A stretch of DNA of 64,000 nucleotides from an uncultured Lachnospiraceae bacterium (GTDB lineage: Bacteria; Bacillota; Clostridia; Lachnospirales; Lachnospiraceae), in the NCBI GenBank assembly GCA_910586315.1, contig CAJUIP010000021.1, forward strand, positions 1 through 64,000. Direction: 5' to 3'. Position 1 is the stretch's first letter. Every line of letters starts with the position of its first letter. Of the stretch, positions 1 to 8,844 are shown in pieces. The position numbers and the translations under genes are program-made. Under the pieces are notes generated by a model. The model made no database searches. It was given only the letters and a program-made list of their open reading frames with translations, and had not been told where the DNA came from.

Positions 1-29
1 CACACTTTTTATTTTATACAAAAAACCGC

Positions 30-58
30 TTGTATATCGAAGATGATGATATTATAAT
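30..58 (+). promoter_or_regulatory. Sigma-A-type promoter ahead of rsmD
   Basis: A -35 box TTGTAT (30-35), a 17-base spacer and a perfect -10 box TATAAT (53-58) lie 30 bases before the rsmD start codon. It probably drives rsmD and coaD. Seen in sequence; promoter activity is inferred. Confidence 0.7.
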
Positions 59-87
59 GTTAGGGAATACATGGTACGAGGTATTTT

Positions 88-660
88 ATGAGAGTGATTG
101 CAGGCAGTGCGCGAAGACTGCTTTTAAAGACTGTGGAGGGAATGGAAACCAGGCCTACCACGGACCGGATAAAAGAAACCCTGTTCAATATAATACAAAA
201 TGATCTTTACGGATGCGTTTTTCTTGATTTATTTGCAGGCAGCGGCGCCATCGGCATTGAGGCTTTAAGCCGCGGAGCGAAAAGAGCTGTTTTCATTGAT
301 AACGGAAACAGGCAGATTTCCTGCATCCGCGATAATTTAAGGACCACAAAGCTGGAAGAAAAAGCGGAGGTAATGGCTTCGGATGTTTTTTCAGGACTTT
401 CTTTTCTTTCCGCAAAAGGACGCAGCTTTGATTTTATTTTTATGGATCCGCCTTATGACCATATGCTGGAAAAGCAGGTTCTCGAGGCCCTGAGGGATTC
501 GTCTCTGGTCCATGAGGATACAAGGATCATTGTGGAAGCGTCCTTAAATACGGATTTTTCCTGGGCGGCTCCCATGGGCTATCAGATCCTCCGCAGTAAG
601 GAATATAAAACCAGCAAACACGTATTTCTCGCCAGGAAGACGAAAGAACCATACCTCTAA
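88..660 (+). CDS. rsmD: 16S rRNA (guanine-966-N2)-methyltransferase RsmD
   Basis: A protein of 190 residues that methylates G966 of 16S rRNA in the 30S subunit with S-adenosylmethionine. The Rossmann SAM-binding motif LDLFAGSGAIGIEAL is at about residues 46-60 and the catalytic DPPY motif at 120-123, both typical of N2-guanine methyltransferases. The N-terminal MRVIAGSARR is the family signature and length is normal. A promoter lies just upstream, and coaD follows, which is the usual Firmicutes pairing. A weakly purine-rich stretch precedes the ATG. Confidence 0.95.
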   Translation: MRVIAGSARRLLLKTVEGMETRPTTDRIKETLFNIIQNDLYGCVFLDLFAGSGAIGIEALSRGAKRAVFIDNGNRQISCIRDNLRTTKLEEKAEVMASDVFSGLSFLSAKGRSFDFIFMDPPYDHMLEKQVLEALRDSSLVHEDTRIIVEASLNTDFSWAAPMGYQILRSKEYKTSKHVFLARKTKEPYL

Positions 661-756
661 AACATCCCGCAATGTGCCTGCCAAACTTTCATGTGCGGCG
701 ACGCGTCCGCGGCCAGGGCCATGAAGACCCGTTTAGAAAATCAAGGGAGAAACCCT

Positions 757-1233
757 ATGAAAAAAGCAATTTATCCGGGCAGTTTTGACCCGGTTACATT
801 AGGACATATTGACGTAATTGAAAGAGCCTCCAAGCTCTTTGACCATTTAATCATCGGCGTTCTTTGCAACAGCGCGAAAACTCCATTGTTTTCCGTGGAG
901 GAACGTGTTAAAATGCTAAGAGAGGTGACGAAGCATCTTCCCAATGTGGAAGTGAAAAGTTTCGGCGGCCTGACAGTGGATTTTGCCAGAGAGTGCGGAG
1001 CCAACGGACTGGTCCGCGGACTCCGGGCGGTTACTGACTTTGAATATGAGCTTCAGATTGCCCAGTTGAACCGGGTCATCGCTCCGGAAATTGACACTGT
1101 ATTTTTGACGACCAATTTGAAATATGCGTACCTGAGTTCCAGTTCTGTAAAAGAAGTGGCGGCCTACGGAGGGGATATTTCCAGCTTTGTTACGCCCTGT
1201 GTGGAAGAAGAGGTACATAAGAAATTAAAGTAA
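757..1233 (+). CDS. coaD: Phosphopantetheine adenylyltransferase CoaD
   Basis: 158 residues. It transfers AMP from ATP to 4-phosphopantetheine, the penultimate step of coenzyme A synthesis. The nucleotidyltransferase motif [10 protein letters not shown] is at residues 8-17, and the [12 protein letters not shown] and YLSSSSVKE motifs follow as in the family. The frame is open further upstream to 691, but the start at 757 is chosen because homologues begin [12 protein letters not shown] and an AGGGAGA ribosome site precedes it. It sits behind rsmD with a gap of about 95 bases. Confidence 0.96.
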   Translation: MKKAIYPGSFDPVTLGHIDVIERASKLFDHLIIGVLCNSAKTPLFSVEERVKMLREVTKHLPNVEVKSFGGLTVDFARECGANGLVRGLRAVTDFEYELQIAQLNRVIAPEIDTVFLTTNLKYAYLSSSSVKEVAAYGGDISSFVTPCVEEEVHKKLK

Positions 1234-1327
1234 CAGTTCAGCCTCGCGAAGGAAGCTTCATAAGGCGGACGCTGCGTGCTTCTTGTCTGCGGTATGCGGG
1301 CAAGAAGATGCAAGATTGAACTGTTAC
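1230..1327. repeat. 98-base nested palindromic element
   Basis: A perfect 11-base inverted repeat, GTAACAGTTCA (1230-1240) and TGAACTGTTAC (1317-1327), encloses a strong inner hairpin, CTTCTTGTCTGC (1279-1290) with GCGGGCAAGAAG (1296-1307), 12 pairs including two G-U pairs, and a smaller GCCT/AGGC helix at 1241-1266. It lies between coaD and the next gene. The inner arm closely matches a hairpin at 51885-51913, suggesting a dispersed modular repeat. Whether it terminates transcription is unclear because no clean T-run follows. Confidence 0.75.
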
Positions 1328-1370
1328 AAATGAAATGCCCGGGCAAGGAGAAAGAAATAAGGAGAAGATT

Positions 1371-1943
1371 ATGAGCAGAATTGAACAAATAATCGGTGAA
1401 ATCGAAGAATATATCGACAAATGCAGTTTTCAGCCGCTGTCCAAAACAAAAATTATCGTAAATAAGGAGGAACTGGACGAGCTTTTGGTGGAGCTGCGCC
1501 TCAGGATCCCTGATGAAATCAAAAAGTACCAGAAAATCATAAGCAACCAGGATGCTATCCTTTCCGATGCCCATTCCAAGGCTGACGCCATGCTGGCGGA
1601 GGCCACAGCCCAGACCAATGAGCTGGTCAATGAGCACGAAATTATGCAGAAGGCCTATTCCCATGCCAACGAGGTAATTGCTCAGGCCCAGGAGCAGGCT
1701 CAGGCTATTGTGGACAGCGCCGTGAATGATGCCAATAACATCCGACAGGGTTCCATCCAGTATACGGATGACATGTTAAAGAGTTTACAGACCATCATCA
1801 ACCACACCATGGAGGGAGCCCAGGGGCGTTTCGACGCCTTCATGAGTTCCATGCGTTCCAGTTATGATATTGTTTCCTCCAACCGGAAAGAACTGTCCGG
1901 AGGAATCATTACGGAAAAAACGCCGGAGGAGGGCGGCCAGTAA
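1371..1943 (+). CDS. Coiled-coil protein with V-type ATPase subunit H-like region
   Basis: 190 residues of unknown function. From about residue 40 to 150 the sequence is almost continuously helical and rich in Ala, Gln and Glu (for example ADAMLAEATAQTNELVNEH), resembling the coiled-coil proteins often labelled ATPase subunit H or DivIVA-like in clostridia. There is no signal peptide or membrane segment, so it is probably cytoplasmic. The start at 1371 is chosen because AAGGAGA precedes it at good spacing; the open frame begins at 1335. It sits between coaD and ylbJ; a role in division or envelope organisation would be a guess. Confidence 0.7.
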   Translation: MSRIEQIIGEIEEYIDKCSFQPLSKTKIIVNKEELDELLVELRLRIPDEIKKYQKIISNQDAILSDAHSKADAMLAEATAQTNELVNEHEIMQKAYSHANEVIAQAQEQAQAIVDSAVNDANNIRQGSIQYTDDMLKSLQTIINHTMEGAQGRFDAFMSSMRSSYDIVSSNRKELSGGIITEKTPEEGGQ

Positions 1944-1988
1944 TCAATCGACCCATACGAAATCAGCCCATAATTAACCGGCTATAAG

Positions 1989-2948
1989 TCAGAGCATAAG
2001 GCCATAAGTCATAAGATAAAAGAGGCCTGCGGAAAGGATTCCGTGGAGCAGCTTCCAGAAAAAATATTGCCGGACGGATAATCCGGCATTTTTTTTCATG
2101 CCTTTTCTCTCCCTGGAGTCCCTTAGAGCGATTACGGACCTGGTCTGAAAGAGACCGGAAAAGCCGCCAAAAGCCAGGGCAAACACGGAGAGCATGCCGG
2201 ATGCGGGGAAATTCAGGGAGGAGGCGGCCTCCCGGATTCCGGTGGTCATTTCCATGGACGCAATCAGAAGCATCCGGACACGGGCGGGAATCCATGCCAT
2301 ATGACGCAAAAAAACAATAAAAATGGAAAACAGCATCAGATATCCGCCGATTTTGCACAGCACCTCCACCGCCGAAAGAATGGATTCATCCATAGAAGAG
2401 CCGTGCGGTTCAAAGCTGACAGACATCTCTGCCGGGGCGTCTGTTTTAAGGGGCTTGTATGGAAAATAAACGGCCCTGGCCAGAAATGCCAGAAGAAGCA
2501 CGGGGATATAGACGGAGAGTAAAAGCCTGGAAACGGGGATATCCGGCGCAAAAAACGGATATACATAGCCCAGTAAGAACATGGGGCTTGGGTGATTGCA
2601 GACGGCCATGAGAAAATTCCCTTCTCTTTGGGAAAGTCTTCCTTCACGAAGAAAGTCCGCGCAGGTTTTTGCCCCCATGGGATATCCGCACAGAAGCCCG
2701 GATACCAGCACGTAGCATCCCTCTTTTGTAACAGGAAAAAGGGGATGTAAAATCAGGTAAAAGGGGGTCATAAGGGCAGAGATGCCGCCTCCGGCAACGA
2801 TCATGCCGGAGAGTACCATAAAAGGAAACAGGGCGGGAACCACAGAGTTGTACCACAAAAGCAGGCCGTATCTGGCCCCTTCCGTCACGTATCCGGCCCG
2901 AAAAAGCATAAGAATTAAAATGAAACCAAGACAGACGGATTTTTTCAT
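1989..2948 (-). CDS. ylbJ: Sporulation integral membrane protein YlbJ
   Basis: 319 residues with about eight hydrophobic segments, a nucleoside-recognition (Gate) type membrane protein of the YlbJ family. YlbJ in Bacillus is under sigma-E control and needed for normal spore formation; the transported substrate is not established. Family features seen are SGLLCGYPMGAKTCADF in the first half and the conserved CNHPSPMF segment. The start at 2948 (ATG) is preferred over an upstream GTG at 2954. It converges on the coiled-coil gene and is divergent from the M23 peptidase with only about 50 bases between starts, so both may share control. Confidence 0.82.
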   Translation of the reverse strand: MKKSVCLGFILILMLFRAGYVTEGARYGLLLWYNSVVPALFPFMVLSGMIVAGGGISALMTPFYLILHPLFPVTKEGCYVLVSGLLCGYPMGAKTCADFLREGRLSQREGNFLMAVCNHPSPMFLLGYVYPFFAPDIPVSRLLLSVYIPVLLLAFLARAVYFPYKPLKTDAPAEMSVSFEPHGSSMDESILSAVEVLCKIGGYLMLFSIFIVFLRHMAWIPARVRMLLIASMEMTTGIREAASSLNFPASGMLSVFALAFGGFSGLFQTRSVIALRDSRERKGMKKNAGLSVRQYFFWKLLHGILSAGLFYLMTYGLML

Positions 2949-3001
2949 GTTCACCGGAATAGAGTTTTCTTAATACAGCTTATGAACAGGGGCTCTTTCT
3001 T

Positions 3002-3799
3002 ATGAAAGTTCTGTTTTTGTTTCTCCTGATCCTTTTTAATTCCTCTCTTTTGAGGTTCATGGATTCTTATACCGGGTATGACAGCCTGGTTCCCTATTGC
3101 TGGGAAACAGATTCCTTTCGCGCCATGAAACTGGGAAAACGGGTGGTATCGCAGGAGTTTGTGGACTGTGAGGAGCTGACCGCCCGCATGATCGAACATG
3201 GCTTTGACCTTACAAAAGAATCCGGGAACTCCTTTTCCCTGCGTCTTCCGGTAAAGAAGCCGCAGGAGTTTTTCCGGTTATGTGAAGTTTACCACAGTAT
3301 TTTCGATGATCTGGAGGTTTTTCCGGTTCCGGAAAGCACAGTCCTTTCTATGGCTGATATTTCCTATGAAAATGGGTGGATGGAACCAAGGACCTATGGA
3401 GGGGAGCGTGGACATGAGGGCTGCGATCTCATGGGAGGAATCAATACCCCCGGTCTCTATCCTGTGGTCAGCATCACAGACGGAGTGGTGGAACAGGCAG
3501 GCTGGCTTCCGAAAGGAGGCTTTCGGATTGGAATTCGGGCTCCGAAGGGTGCCTATTTTTACTATGCCCATTTTTCCGGATATGCCAAAGACTGGGAAGT
3601 GGGGACCCCGGTAAAGGCCGGGGAACTTTTGGGATTTATGGGGGATTCCGGATATGGCCCTTACGGTACCACCGGGCAGTTCCCGGTTCATCTTCACTTG
3701 GGAATCTATCTGAAAACAGAGCATTACGAAGAGCTTTCCGTGAACCCTTACTGGATTTTAAAATATCTGGAGCAATATCGTACCAGGGCGGCTTACTGA
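3002..3799 (+). CDS. M23-family metallopeptidase (LytM-type)
   Basis: 265 residues. A single N-terminal hydrophobic segment (about residues 2-18) suggests secretion or membrane anchoring, placing the enzyme outside or in the spore envelope. The zinc site is complete: HxxxD at H138-D142 (in GHEGCD), H190 in YYAH and HLH at 230-232, so it should be an active peptidoglycan endopeptidase. The N-terminal third matches nothing I recognise. Its position divergent to ylbJ suggests a possible sporulation or germination role, by context only. Confidence 0.85.
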   Translation: MKVLFLFLLILFNSSLLRFMDSYTGYDSLVPYCWETDSFRAMKLGKRVVSQEFVDCEELTARMIEHGFDLTKESGNSFSLRLPVKKPQEFFRLCEVYHSIFDDLEVFPVPESTVLSMADISYENGWMEPRTYGGERGHEGCDLMGGINTPGLYPVVSITDGVVEQAGWLPKGGFRIGIRAPKGAYFYYAHFSGYAKDWEVGTPVKAGELLGFMGDSGYGPYGTTGQFPVHLHLGIYLKTEHYEELSVNPYWILKYLEQYRTRAAY

Positions 3800-3805
3800 C
3801 AAAAA

Positions 3806-3830
3806 GCATCGGGCGTTCCCCCGAACGATG
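3806..3830. repeat. Palindromic module after the M23 gene
   Basis: The stretch beginning GCATCGGGCGTTC (3806-3818) and ending GAACGATG folds into a short imperfect hairpin. The same first 13 bases recur at 51913-51925, where they form a perfect hairpin, so this looks like a degenerate copy of the same dispersed module. There is no T-run. Confidence 0.5.
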
Positions 3831-3860
3831 TACTGGAATGATGTACCGGTTACAAAAAGG

Positions 3861-3889
3861 TTGTACTTTCCCCCGGATTTTGATATGAT
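3861..3889 (+). promoter_or_regulatory. Sigma-A-type promoter ahead of the RsuA-like gene
   Basis: TTGTAC (3861-3866), 17-base spacer, TATGAT (3884-3889). Transcription would begin near 3896. This argues that the in-frame ATG at 3899 is too close to the transcript start and that translation begins at 3926. Confidence 0.65.
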
Positions 3890-3925
3890 AGTATTTACAT
3901 GCAAAAAAGGAAAGGCAAAAAGGGA

Positions 3926-4750
3926 ATGGAAGAAAAGGAACTCCGGCTGGATAAGTTTCTGGCTGACATGGGAAAAGGAACCAGAAGCAGACTTAAGGAG
4001 GACATAAGGAAAGGACGCATTTCTGTAAATGGAGAGGTAGTAAAAAACGCCGACAAAAAGATTAGGATTCCGAAAGATGAAGTCCTGTTTGACGGAAAGC
4101 CGGTTTCTTATGTGGCGATGGAATATTTTATGTTAAATAAGCCCCAAGGCGTTCTTTCTGCCACAGAGGATAGACGGCGCCGTACCGTTCTGGATCTGAT
4201 TGACCAGAAAAAGAGGAAGGATTTGTTTCCTGTGGGCCGGCTGGACGCAGATACGGAGGGACTTCTTCTAATTACCAATGACGGCGCCCTGTCCCATAAG
4301 CTCCTGGCGCCAAAGAGTCATGTGGATAAAGTATATTTTGCCCGGTGCGCCGGAAAAGTTCCGGAATCGGCTGCCGCCTCCTTTGCAGAGGGACTTCTTC
4401 TGCCGGACGGTTTTCAATGTCTTCCGGCGGTTCTTGAGATTTTGTCAGTGACAGAAAATGGAGAGACGGAAAATAAGAAGACAAAATCCAGAGAAACAGA
4501 ATATAAAAAGGAAGAAAATGGAAAGACTGGAAACGAAAAGGCAGAAGGTGTGAAGACAGAAACCGAAGTGCTGCTCACGATCCGGGAGGGGAAATTTCAT
4601 CAGGTGAAACGTATGATGGAAGCCGTCGGCTGCCCGGTTCTTTTTTTAAAGCGTTTGTCCATGGGGCCCCTGACTCTGGATGAGTCCTTGAAACCGGGAG
4701 AGTACAGGCCTCTCACCAAACAGGAATTGGAGTTGTTGAAACAAGTATGA
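3926..4750 (+). CDS. RsuA/RluB/RluE-family rRNA pseudouridine synthase
   Basis: 274 residues. An N-terminal S4 RNA-binding domain (RLDKFLADMGKGTRS) is followed by the catalytic domain with the GRLDADTEGLLL motif, where the first Asp is the nucleophile that isomerises uridine in rRNA. The distal part contains the REGKFHQVKRM motif. An unusual low-complexity insertion rich in Lys, Glu, Asn and Thr lies between the two halves of the catalytic domain (DNA about 4448-4567). ATG 3926 is chosen over 3899 on promoter grounds. The gene overlaps the next by four bases (ATGA), so the two are coupled. Confidence 0.88.
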   Translation: MEEKELRLDKFLADMGKGTRSRLKEDIRKGRISVNGEVVKNADKKIRIPKDEVLFDGKPVSYVAMEYFMLNKPQGVLSATEDRRRRTVLDLIDQKKRKDLFPVGRLDADTEGLLLITNDGALSHKLLAPKSHVDKVYFARCAGKVPESAAASFAEGLLLPDGFQCLPAVLEILSVTENGETENKKTKSRETEYKKEENGKTGNEKAEGVKTETEVLLTIREGKFHQVKRMMEAVGCPVLFLKRLSMGPLTLDESLKPGEYRPLTKQELELLKQV

Positions 4751-5430
4751 TAAAGGAACTGCTGAAAGGAAAAAAGGCGGCGCTTTTTGATCTGGATGGA
4801 ACGCTGGTGGATTCCATGTGGATGTGGAAGGAAATTGACATTGAATTTTTAGGCCGCTTTGGCTATGGCTGTCCGGATGATCTTCAGAGAAAAATAGAGG
4901 GAATGAGTTTTTCGGAAACGGCCGTTTATTTTAAAGAACGGTTTGAGCTTCCTTTGTCTCTGGAAGAAATCAAAGCCTGCTGGATTCAGATGTCTATTGA
5001 CAAATACCGCTATGAGGTTCCCCTAAAAGAGGGAGCCCTGGATTTTTTAAAGTACTGTAAGAAAGCAGGGCTTCAGACAGGAATTGCCACCAGCAACGGA
5101 CGCGATATGGTGGACGCCGTTCTGGAAGCTTTAAACATAACGGAATATCTGGGAACCATAACCACCGGATGTGAGGTGGCAAAGGGAAAGCCGGAACCGG
5201 ATATTTATCTGGAAACAGCCAGAAGGCTGTCCGTTTCTCCGGAGGACTGTGTGGTATTTGAAGATATTCCGGCGGGAATTACCGCCGGAAAGAGGGCAGG
5301 AATGACGGTGATCGCCGTGGAGGACGCCTACTCGCGGGATTTGACAGAGGAAAAGCGTTCCCTTGCCGACGGCTTCCTCCACAGTTATTTTGAACTTCTG
5401 GACCATGAAACCTGGACTTTTGGACAATGA
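4747..5430 (+). CDS. HAD-family hydrolase, beta-phosphoglucomutase-like
   Basis: 227 residues. Motif I DLDGTLVDS (near residue 16) supplies the nucleophilic Asp; motif II is ATSNG, motif III the Lys in GKPEPDIY and motif IV VFEDIPAG. The helical cap between motifs I and II places it in subfamily I with phosphatases and beta-phosphoglucomutase. Substrate cannot be told from sequence. It is translationally coupled to the pseudouridine synthase upstream, so a nucleotide or sugar-phosphate housekeeping role is plausible. Confidence 0.85.
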   Translation: MIKELLKGKKAALFDLDGTLVDSMWMWKEIDIEFLGRFGYGCPDDLQRKIEGMSFSETAVYFKERFELPLSLEEIKACWIQMSIDKYRYEVPLKEGALDFLKYCKKAGLQTGIATSNGRDMVDAVLEALNITEYLGTITTGCEVAKGKPEPDIYLETARRLSVSPEDCVVFEDIPAGITAGKRAGMTVIAVEDAYSRDLTEEKRSLADGFLHSYFELLDHETWTFGQ

Positions 5431-5476
5431 GGCAGAGGGACAGAGCCGTTACGAAACGGGAAAGTAAGGAGATGCC

Positions 5477-7429
5477 ATGATGCATGAGTTTCTTCCGGTC
5501 AGCCGGGAAGATATGGAAAAACGGGGCTGGGACCAGTGCGATTTCGTCTATGTCTGCGGGGATGCCTATGTGGACCATCCATCCTTTGGACATGCCATCA
5601 TCAGCCGTGTTCTGGAGGCCCACGGCTATCAAGTGGGTATGATTTCCCAGCCGGACTGGAAGAAGAAGGAGAGCATTACTGTTTTGGGCAAGCCGCGGCT
5701 TGGCTTTCTTGTAAGCGCCGGGAATATGGATTCCATGGTCAACCATTATTCTGTGTCCAAACGGCGAAGAGAAAAGGACTCCTACACGCCCGGAGGCGTC
5801 ATGGGAAAGCGGCCGGATTATGCGGCCGTGGTGTACTGCAACTTAATCCGATCCGTCTATAAAAAAATACCTGTAATCCTGGGCGGCATTGAGGCCAGCC
5901 TGCGCCGTCTTGCCCATTATGATTACTGGTCCGGAAAGGTGAAGCATTCCATTCTGGTGGATTCGCAGGCGGATCTTTTGTCTTACGGAATGGGAGAGCG
6001 GTCCATTGTGGAAATTGCGGACGCTATGAATTCCGGACTTGATATCAAAGATATTACCTTTATAGATGGAACCGTCTATAAAACGGACCGTCCGGATTCC
6101 GTCTATGATGCAGTTATGCTGCCGTCCTATGAGGAAATCAGGGCGGATAAAAGGACGTATGCAAAGAGCTTTTTTACCCAGTACCAGAATACGGACGCTT
6201 TTTCAGGAAAGCGGCTCTGCGAACCGTATCACGACCATCTTTATGTGGTTCAGAATCCGCCCGCGAAGCCTTTGACTACCCAGGAGATGGACGATGTATA
6301 TGCACTTCCCTATGTGAGAAAGCCACATCCCTCGTACGAGGCTTTAGGCGGCGTTCCGGCCATTGACGAGGTGAAATTCAGCCTGATTAATAACCGCGGC
6401 TGCTTCGGAGGCTGCAGCTTCTGCGCCCTGACCTTTCACCAGGGGAGGATTGTACAGGTCAGAAGCCATGAATCCATTGTAAAAGAGGCAGAGCTTTTGA
6501 CAGAGGAACCGGATTTTAAGGGGTATATCCATGATGTGGGCGGCCCTACGGCTAACTTCCGGTTTCCGGCCTGCAAAAAACAGATGACAAAGGGCGCCTG
6601 TCCCGATAAACAGTGCCTGTTTCCAAAGCCCTGCGCCAACCTGACTGCGGACCATACCGATTATATCGCACTTTTAAGGAAGTTAAGGGCCCTTCCAAAG
6701 GTGAAAAAGGTTTTTATCCGCTCCGGCATCCGCTTCGACTATGTGCTGGCCGATAAAAAGCGGGACTTTTTAAGGGAGTTATGCATGTACCATGTAAGCG
6801 GCCAGCTTAAAGTGGCCCCGGAACACGTGGCGGACAAGGTGCTGAAACGGATGGGGAAGCCGGAGGCGTCCGTGTACCAACGGTTCACAGAGGAATATAA
6901 GGCCATGAATGAGCGGCTCGGGTTAAAGCAGTATCTTGTGCCGTATCTTATGTCCTCCCATCCCGGTTCCACATTAAAGGAAGCCGTGGAACTGGCAGAA
7001 TATTTAAGGGATCTGGGATACATGCCGGAACAGGTCCAGGATTTTTATCCGACTCCCTCCACGATTTCCACCTGTATGTATTATACAGGCCTGGACCCCA
7101 TGACCATGGAGCCCGTATACGTCCCTGTAAACCCTCATGAAAAGGCCATGCAGAGAGCGCTGATTCAGTACCGGGATCCGAAAAATTATGCTCTGGTGGA
7201 GGAGGCCCTCAAAAAGGCCGGGAGAGAGGATTTAATCGGGTACGAAAAACGGTGCCTGATTCGCCCGAGAACCGGGAACAAGGGACAAAGGGGTGCAGAA
7301 GCTGCCGGAAATCCCGGGGGAAAACTTAAAGAAAGGCCGTCCGGGGGAAAGGCCGAAAAACATCCCGGAAAAAAGAAAACCATCCGCAATGTCCACAAAC
7401 CATCAAAAGGAAAGAAAGAGGGCAGATAA
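5477..7429 (+). CDS. YgiQ-family radical SAM protein
   Basis: 650 residues, normal for the family. The 4Fe-4S/SAM motif CxxxCxxC is Cys309, Cys313 and Cys316 (GCFGGCSFC). The N-terminal part resembles the domain placed ahead of the radical SAM barrel in UPF0313/YgiQ proteins, and further cysteine clusters occur at CKKQMTKGACPDKQC. The reaction of YgiQ is not established. The C-terminal 40 residues are a Lys/Gly/Arg-rich tail. AAGGAG precedes the ATG; the stop codon abuts the next ATG, indicating coupling with the SDR gene. Confidence 0.88.
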   Translation: MMHEFLPVSREDMEKRGWDQCDFVYVCGDAYVDHPSFGHAIISRVLEAHGYQVGMISQPDWKKKESITVLGKPRLGFLVSAGNMDSMVNHYSVSKRRREKDSYTPGGVMGKRPDYAAVVYCNLIRSVYKKIPVILGGIEASLRRLAHYDYWSGKVKHSILVDSQADLLSYGMGERSIVEIADAMNSGLDIKDITFIDGTVYKTDRPDSVYDAVMLPSYEEIRADKRTYAKSFFTQYQNTDAFSGKRLCEPYHDHLYVVQNPPAKPLTTQEMDDVYALPYVRKPHPSYEALGGVPAIDEVKFSLINNRGCFGGCSFCALTFHQGRIVQVRSHESIVKEAELLTEEPDFKGYIHDVGGPTANFRFPACKKQMTKGACPDKQCLFPKPCANLTADHTDYIALLRKLRALPKVKKVFIRSGIRFDYVLADKKRDFLRELCMYHVSGQLKVAPEHVADKVLKRMGKPEASVYQRFTEEYKAMNERLGLKQYLVPYLMSSHPGSTLKEAVELAEYLRDLGYMPEQVQDFYPTPSTISTCMYYTGLDPMTMEPVYVPVNPHEKAMQRALIQYRDPKNYALVEEALKKAGREDLIGYEKRCLIRPRTGNKGQRGAEAAGNPGGKLKERPSGGKAEKHPGKKKTIRNVHKPSKGKKEGR

Positions 7430-8203
7430 ATGAAAATCGCCATGGTAACAGGCGCCTCCTCCGGTATGGGAAGGGAAATGGTCTTTGAGATTGCTGACCG
7501 TTTTGGCGGCATCAGGGAAATCTGGACCGTCGCCAGAAGGGAAGAGAGGCTTAGGGAGTTTGACGGCAGGGTTCCTGTCCCTGTAAGGGTGTTTCCTCTG
7601 GATCTTACAGCCGACGGCGGGCTGTCCTCCCTGGAGGAAGCCTTAAAAGAACAGAAGCCGGAGGTAAAGATTCTGGTAAATGCGGCCGGATTTGGCAGAA
7701 TCGGGACGGCAGAGGAGATTGGCTTTCGGACTTCCTCCCGTATGGTCCGGCTCAATGCAGAGGCTCTCACGGCCGTGACGGAGCTTGTGCTTCCTTATAT
7801 GTCAAAAAACAGCAGGATTCTCCAGTTCGCCTCTGCCGCCGCCTTTTTGCCCCAGCCGGGGTTTGCGGTTTACGCGGCTTCCAAGTCCTATGTTTTAAGC
7901 TACAGCCGGGCGTTAAACGCCGAGCTTTCCGGCCGGGGAATTTTTGTCACCGCCGTGTGCCCGGGCCCGGTGGATACGGAATTTTTCGACAGGGCCCTTC
8001 AAAAGGGAACCCTGGCGCCATATAAAAAGATTTTTATGGCAGATGCCAAAAAGACGGTCCGAAAGGCCTTAAAGGACGGCATGGCCGGAAAGGAAATTTC
8101 CATTCCCGGAATTTCCATGAAGGCATTTTTCCTTTTGTGCAGACTGGTTCCGCACGGGATTCTGATTAAGGCTATTTGCCGTCTGTCTGGAACAGCGCGG
8201 TAA
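7430..8203 (+). CDS. Short-chain dehydrogenase/reductase
   Basis: 257 residues. The nucleotide-binding TGASSGMG motif is at residues 7-14, NAAG follows, and the catalytic Ser/Tyr/Lys set appears as SAAAF...YAASK. It is a classical SDR using NAD(P)H; the substrate is unknown. The C-terminal hydrophobic stretch (AFFLLCRLVPHGILIKAI) may associate with membrane, as in some YdfG/DltE-like members. It starts immediately after the radical SAM stop codon. Confidence 0.85.
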   Translation: MKIAMVTGASSGMGREMVFEIADRFGGIREIWTVARREERLREFDGRVPVPVRVFPLDLTADGGLSSLEEALKEQKPEVKILVNAAGFGRIGTAEEIGFRTSSRMVRLNAEALTAVTELVLPYMSKNSRILQFASAAAFLPQPGFAVYAASKSYVLSYSRALNAELSGRGIFVTAVCPGPVDTEFFDRALQKGTLAPYKKIFMADAKKTVRKALKDGMAGKEISIPGISMKAFFLLCRLVPHGILIKAICRLSGTAR

Positions 8204-8246
8204 ACGTTCGGGAGGAAACGGAACTTACTGGAAGAAAAGAGAGGTA

Positions 8247-8822
8247 ATGACGTTGAAAAGGATAGAAAAAGGAAGGTACGGATACCGGAACGCCCATAAA
8301 AAGAATCAGATTCTTATTGTTTTCCTGTTTTTGGCGGTGATTGCCGCTTTGCTGGCGGCGCGTCCGTTTATTACCCGGGATTCCCTCAGGAATCTTGTGA
8401 CCATCAGCGCCATCTTAACCGTGCTTCCCATGGCGAATCTGGCCTCCCCTCTGGTTGCTTCTTGGAAAATCACGGAAACTCCGGCGGATTTTTATGAGGC
8501 CTGCCGCCCCTATGAGGAAAGATTTCCGGTGCTTTATGACCTGATTATCACGTCGCCGGACTTCATTCTCCCCATTGACGTTTCCGTCATCCATCCCACA
8601 GGGGTCTATATGTTCTGCCCGGTGAAAACTGCCGATACGAAAAAGGCGGAAAAGTTTCTGAATGAAATGCTCACCGGATGGAAGCTTGACGGCAACGCAA
8701 AAATCATGACAGAAAAGAAAAATTATTTAAACCGCCTGGCTTCCTTAAAGCCAGTGGCCGAAGAGGACGACGACGGAAGCGCGCCCCATGTGGAGAAGCT
8801 TTTAAAGAGCCTGTCTATGTAG
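8247..8822 (+). CDS. Conserved membrane protein of unknown function
   Basis: 191 residues. A basic N-terminus is followed by two hydrophobic helices (about residues 22-40 and 48-70), then a soluble acidic domain ending in EEDDDG. I do not recognise a family. TTG at 8253 is an alternative start, because GAGAGG lies only two bases before the ATG. It sits in a same-direction run between an SDR and a pseudouridine synthase; context gives no function. Confidence 0.65.
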   Translation: MTLKRIEKGRYGYRNAHKKNQILIVFLFLAVIAALLAARPFITRDSLRNLVTISAILTVLPMANLASPLVASWKITETPADFYEACRPYEERFPVLYDLIITSPDFILPIDVSVIHPTGVYMFCPVKTADTKKAEKFLNEMLTGWKLDGNAKIMTEKKNYLNRLASLKPVAEEDDDGSAPHVEKLLKSLSM

Positions 8823-8844
8823 GGCCGGAAAGGATGCGGACATC

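Noticed and set aside
3899..3925. N-terminal extension of the RsuA-like protein
   Set aside because: It would start only about three bases after the predicted transcription start and adds non-family residues.
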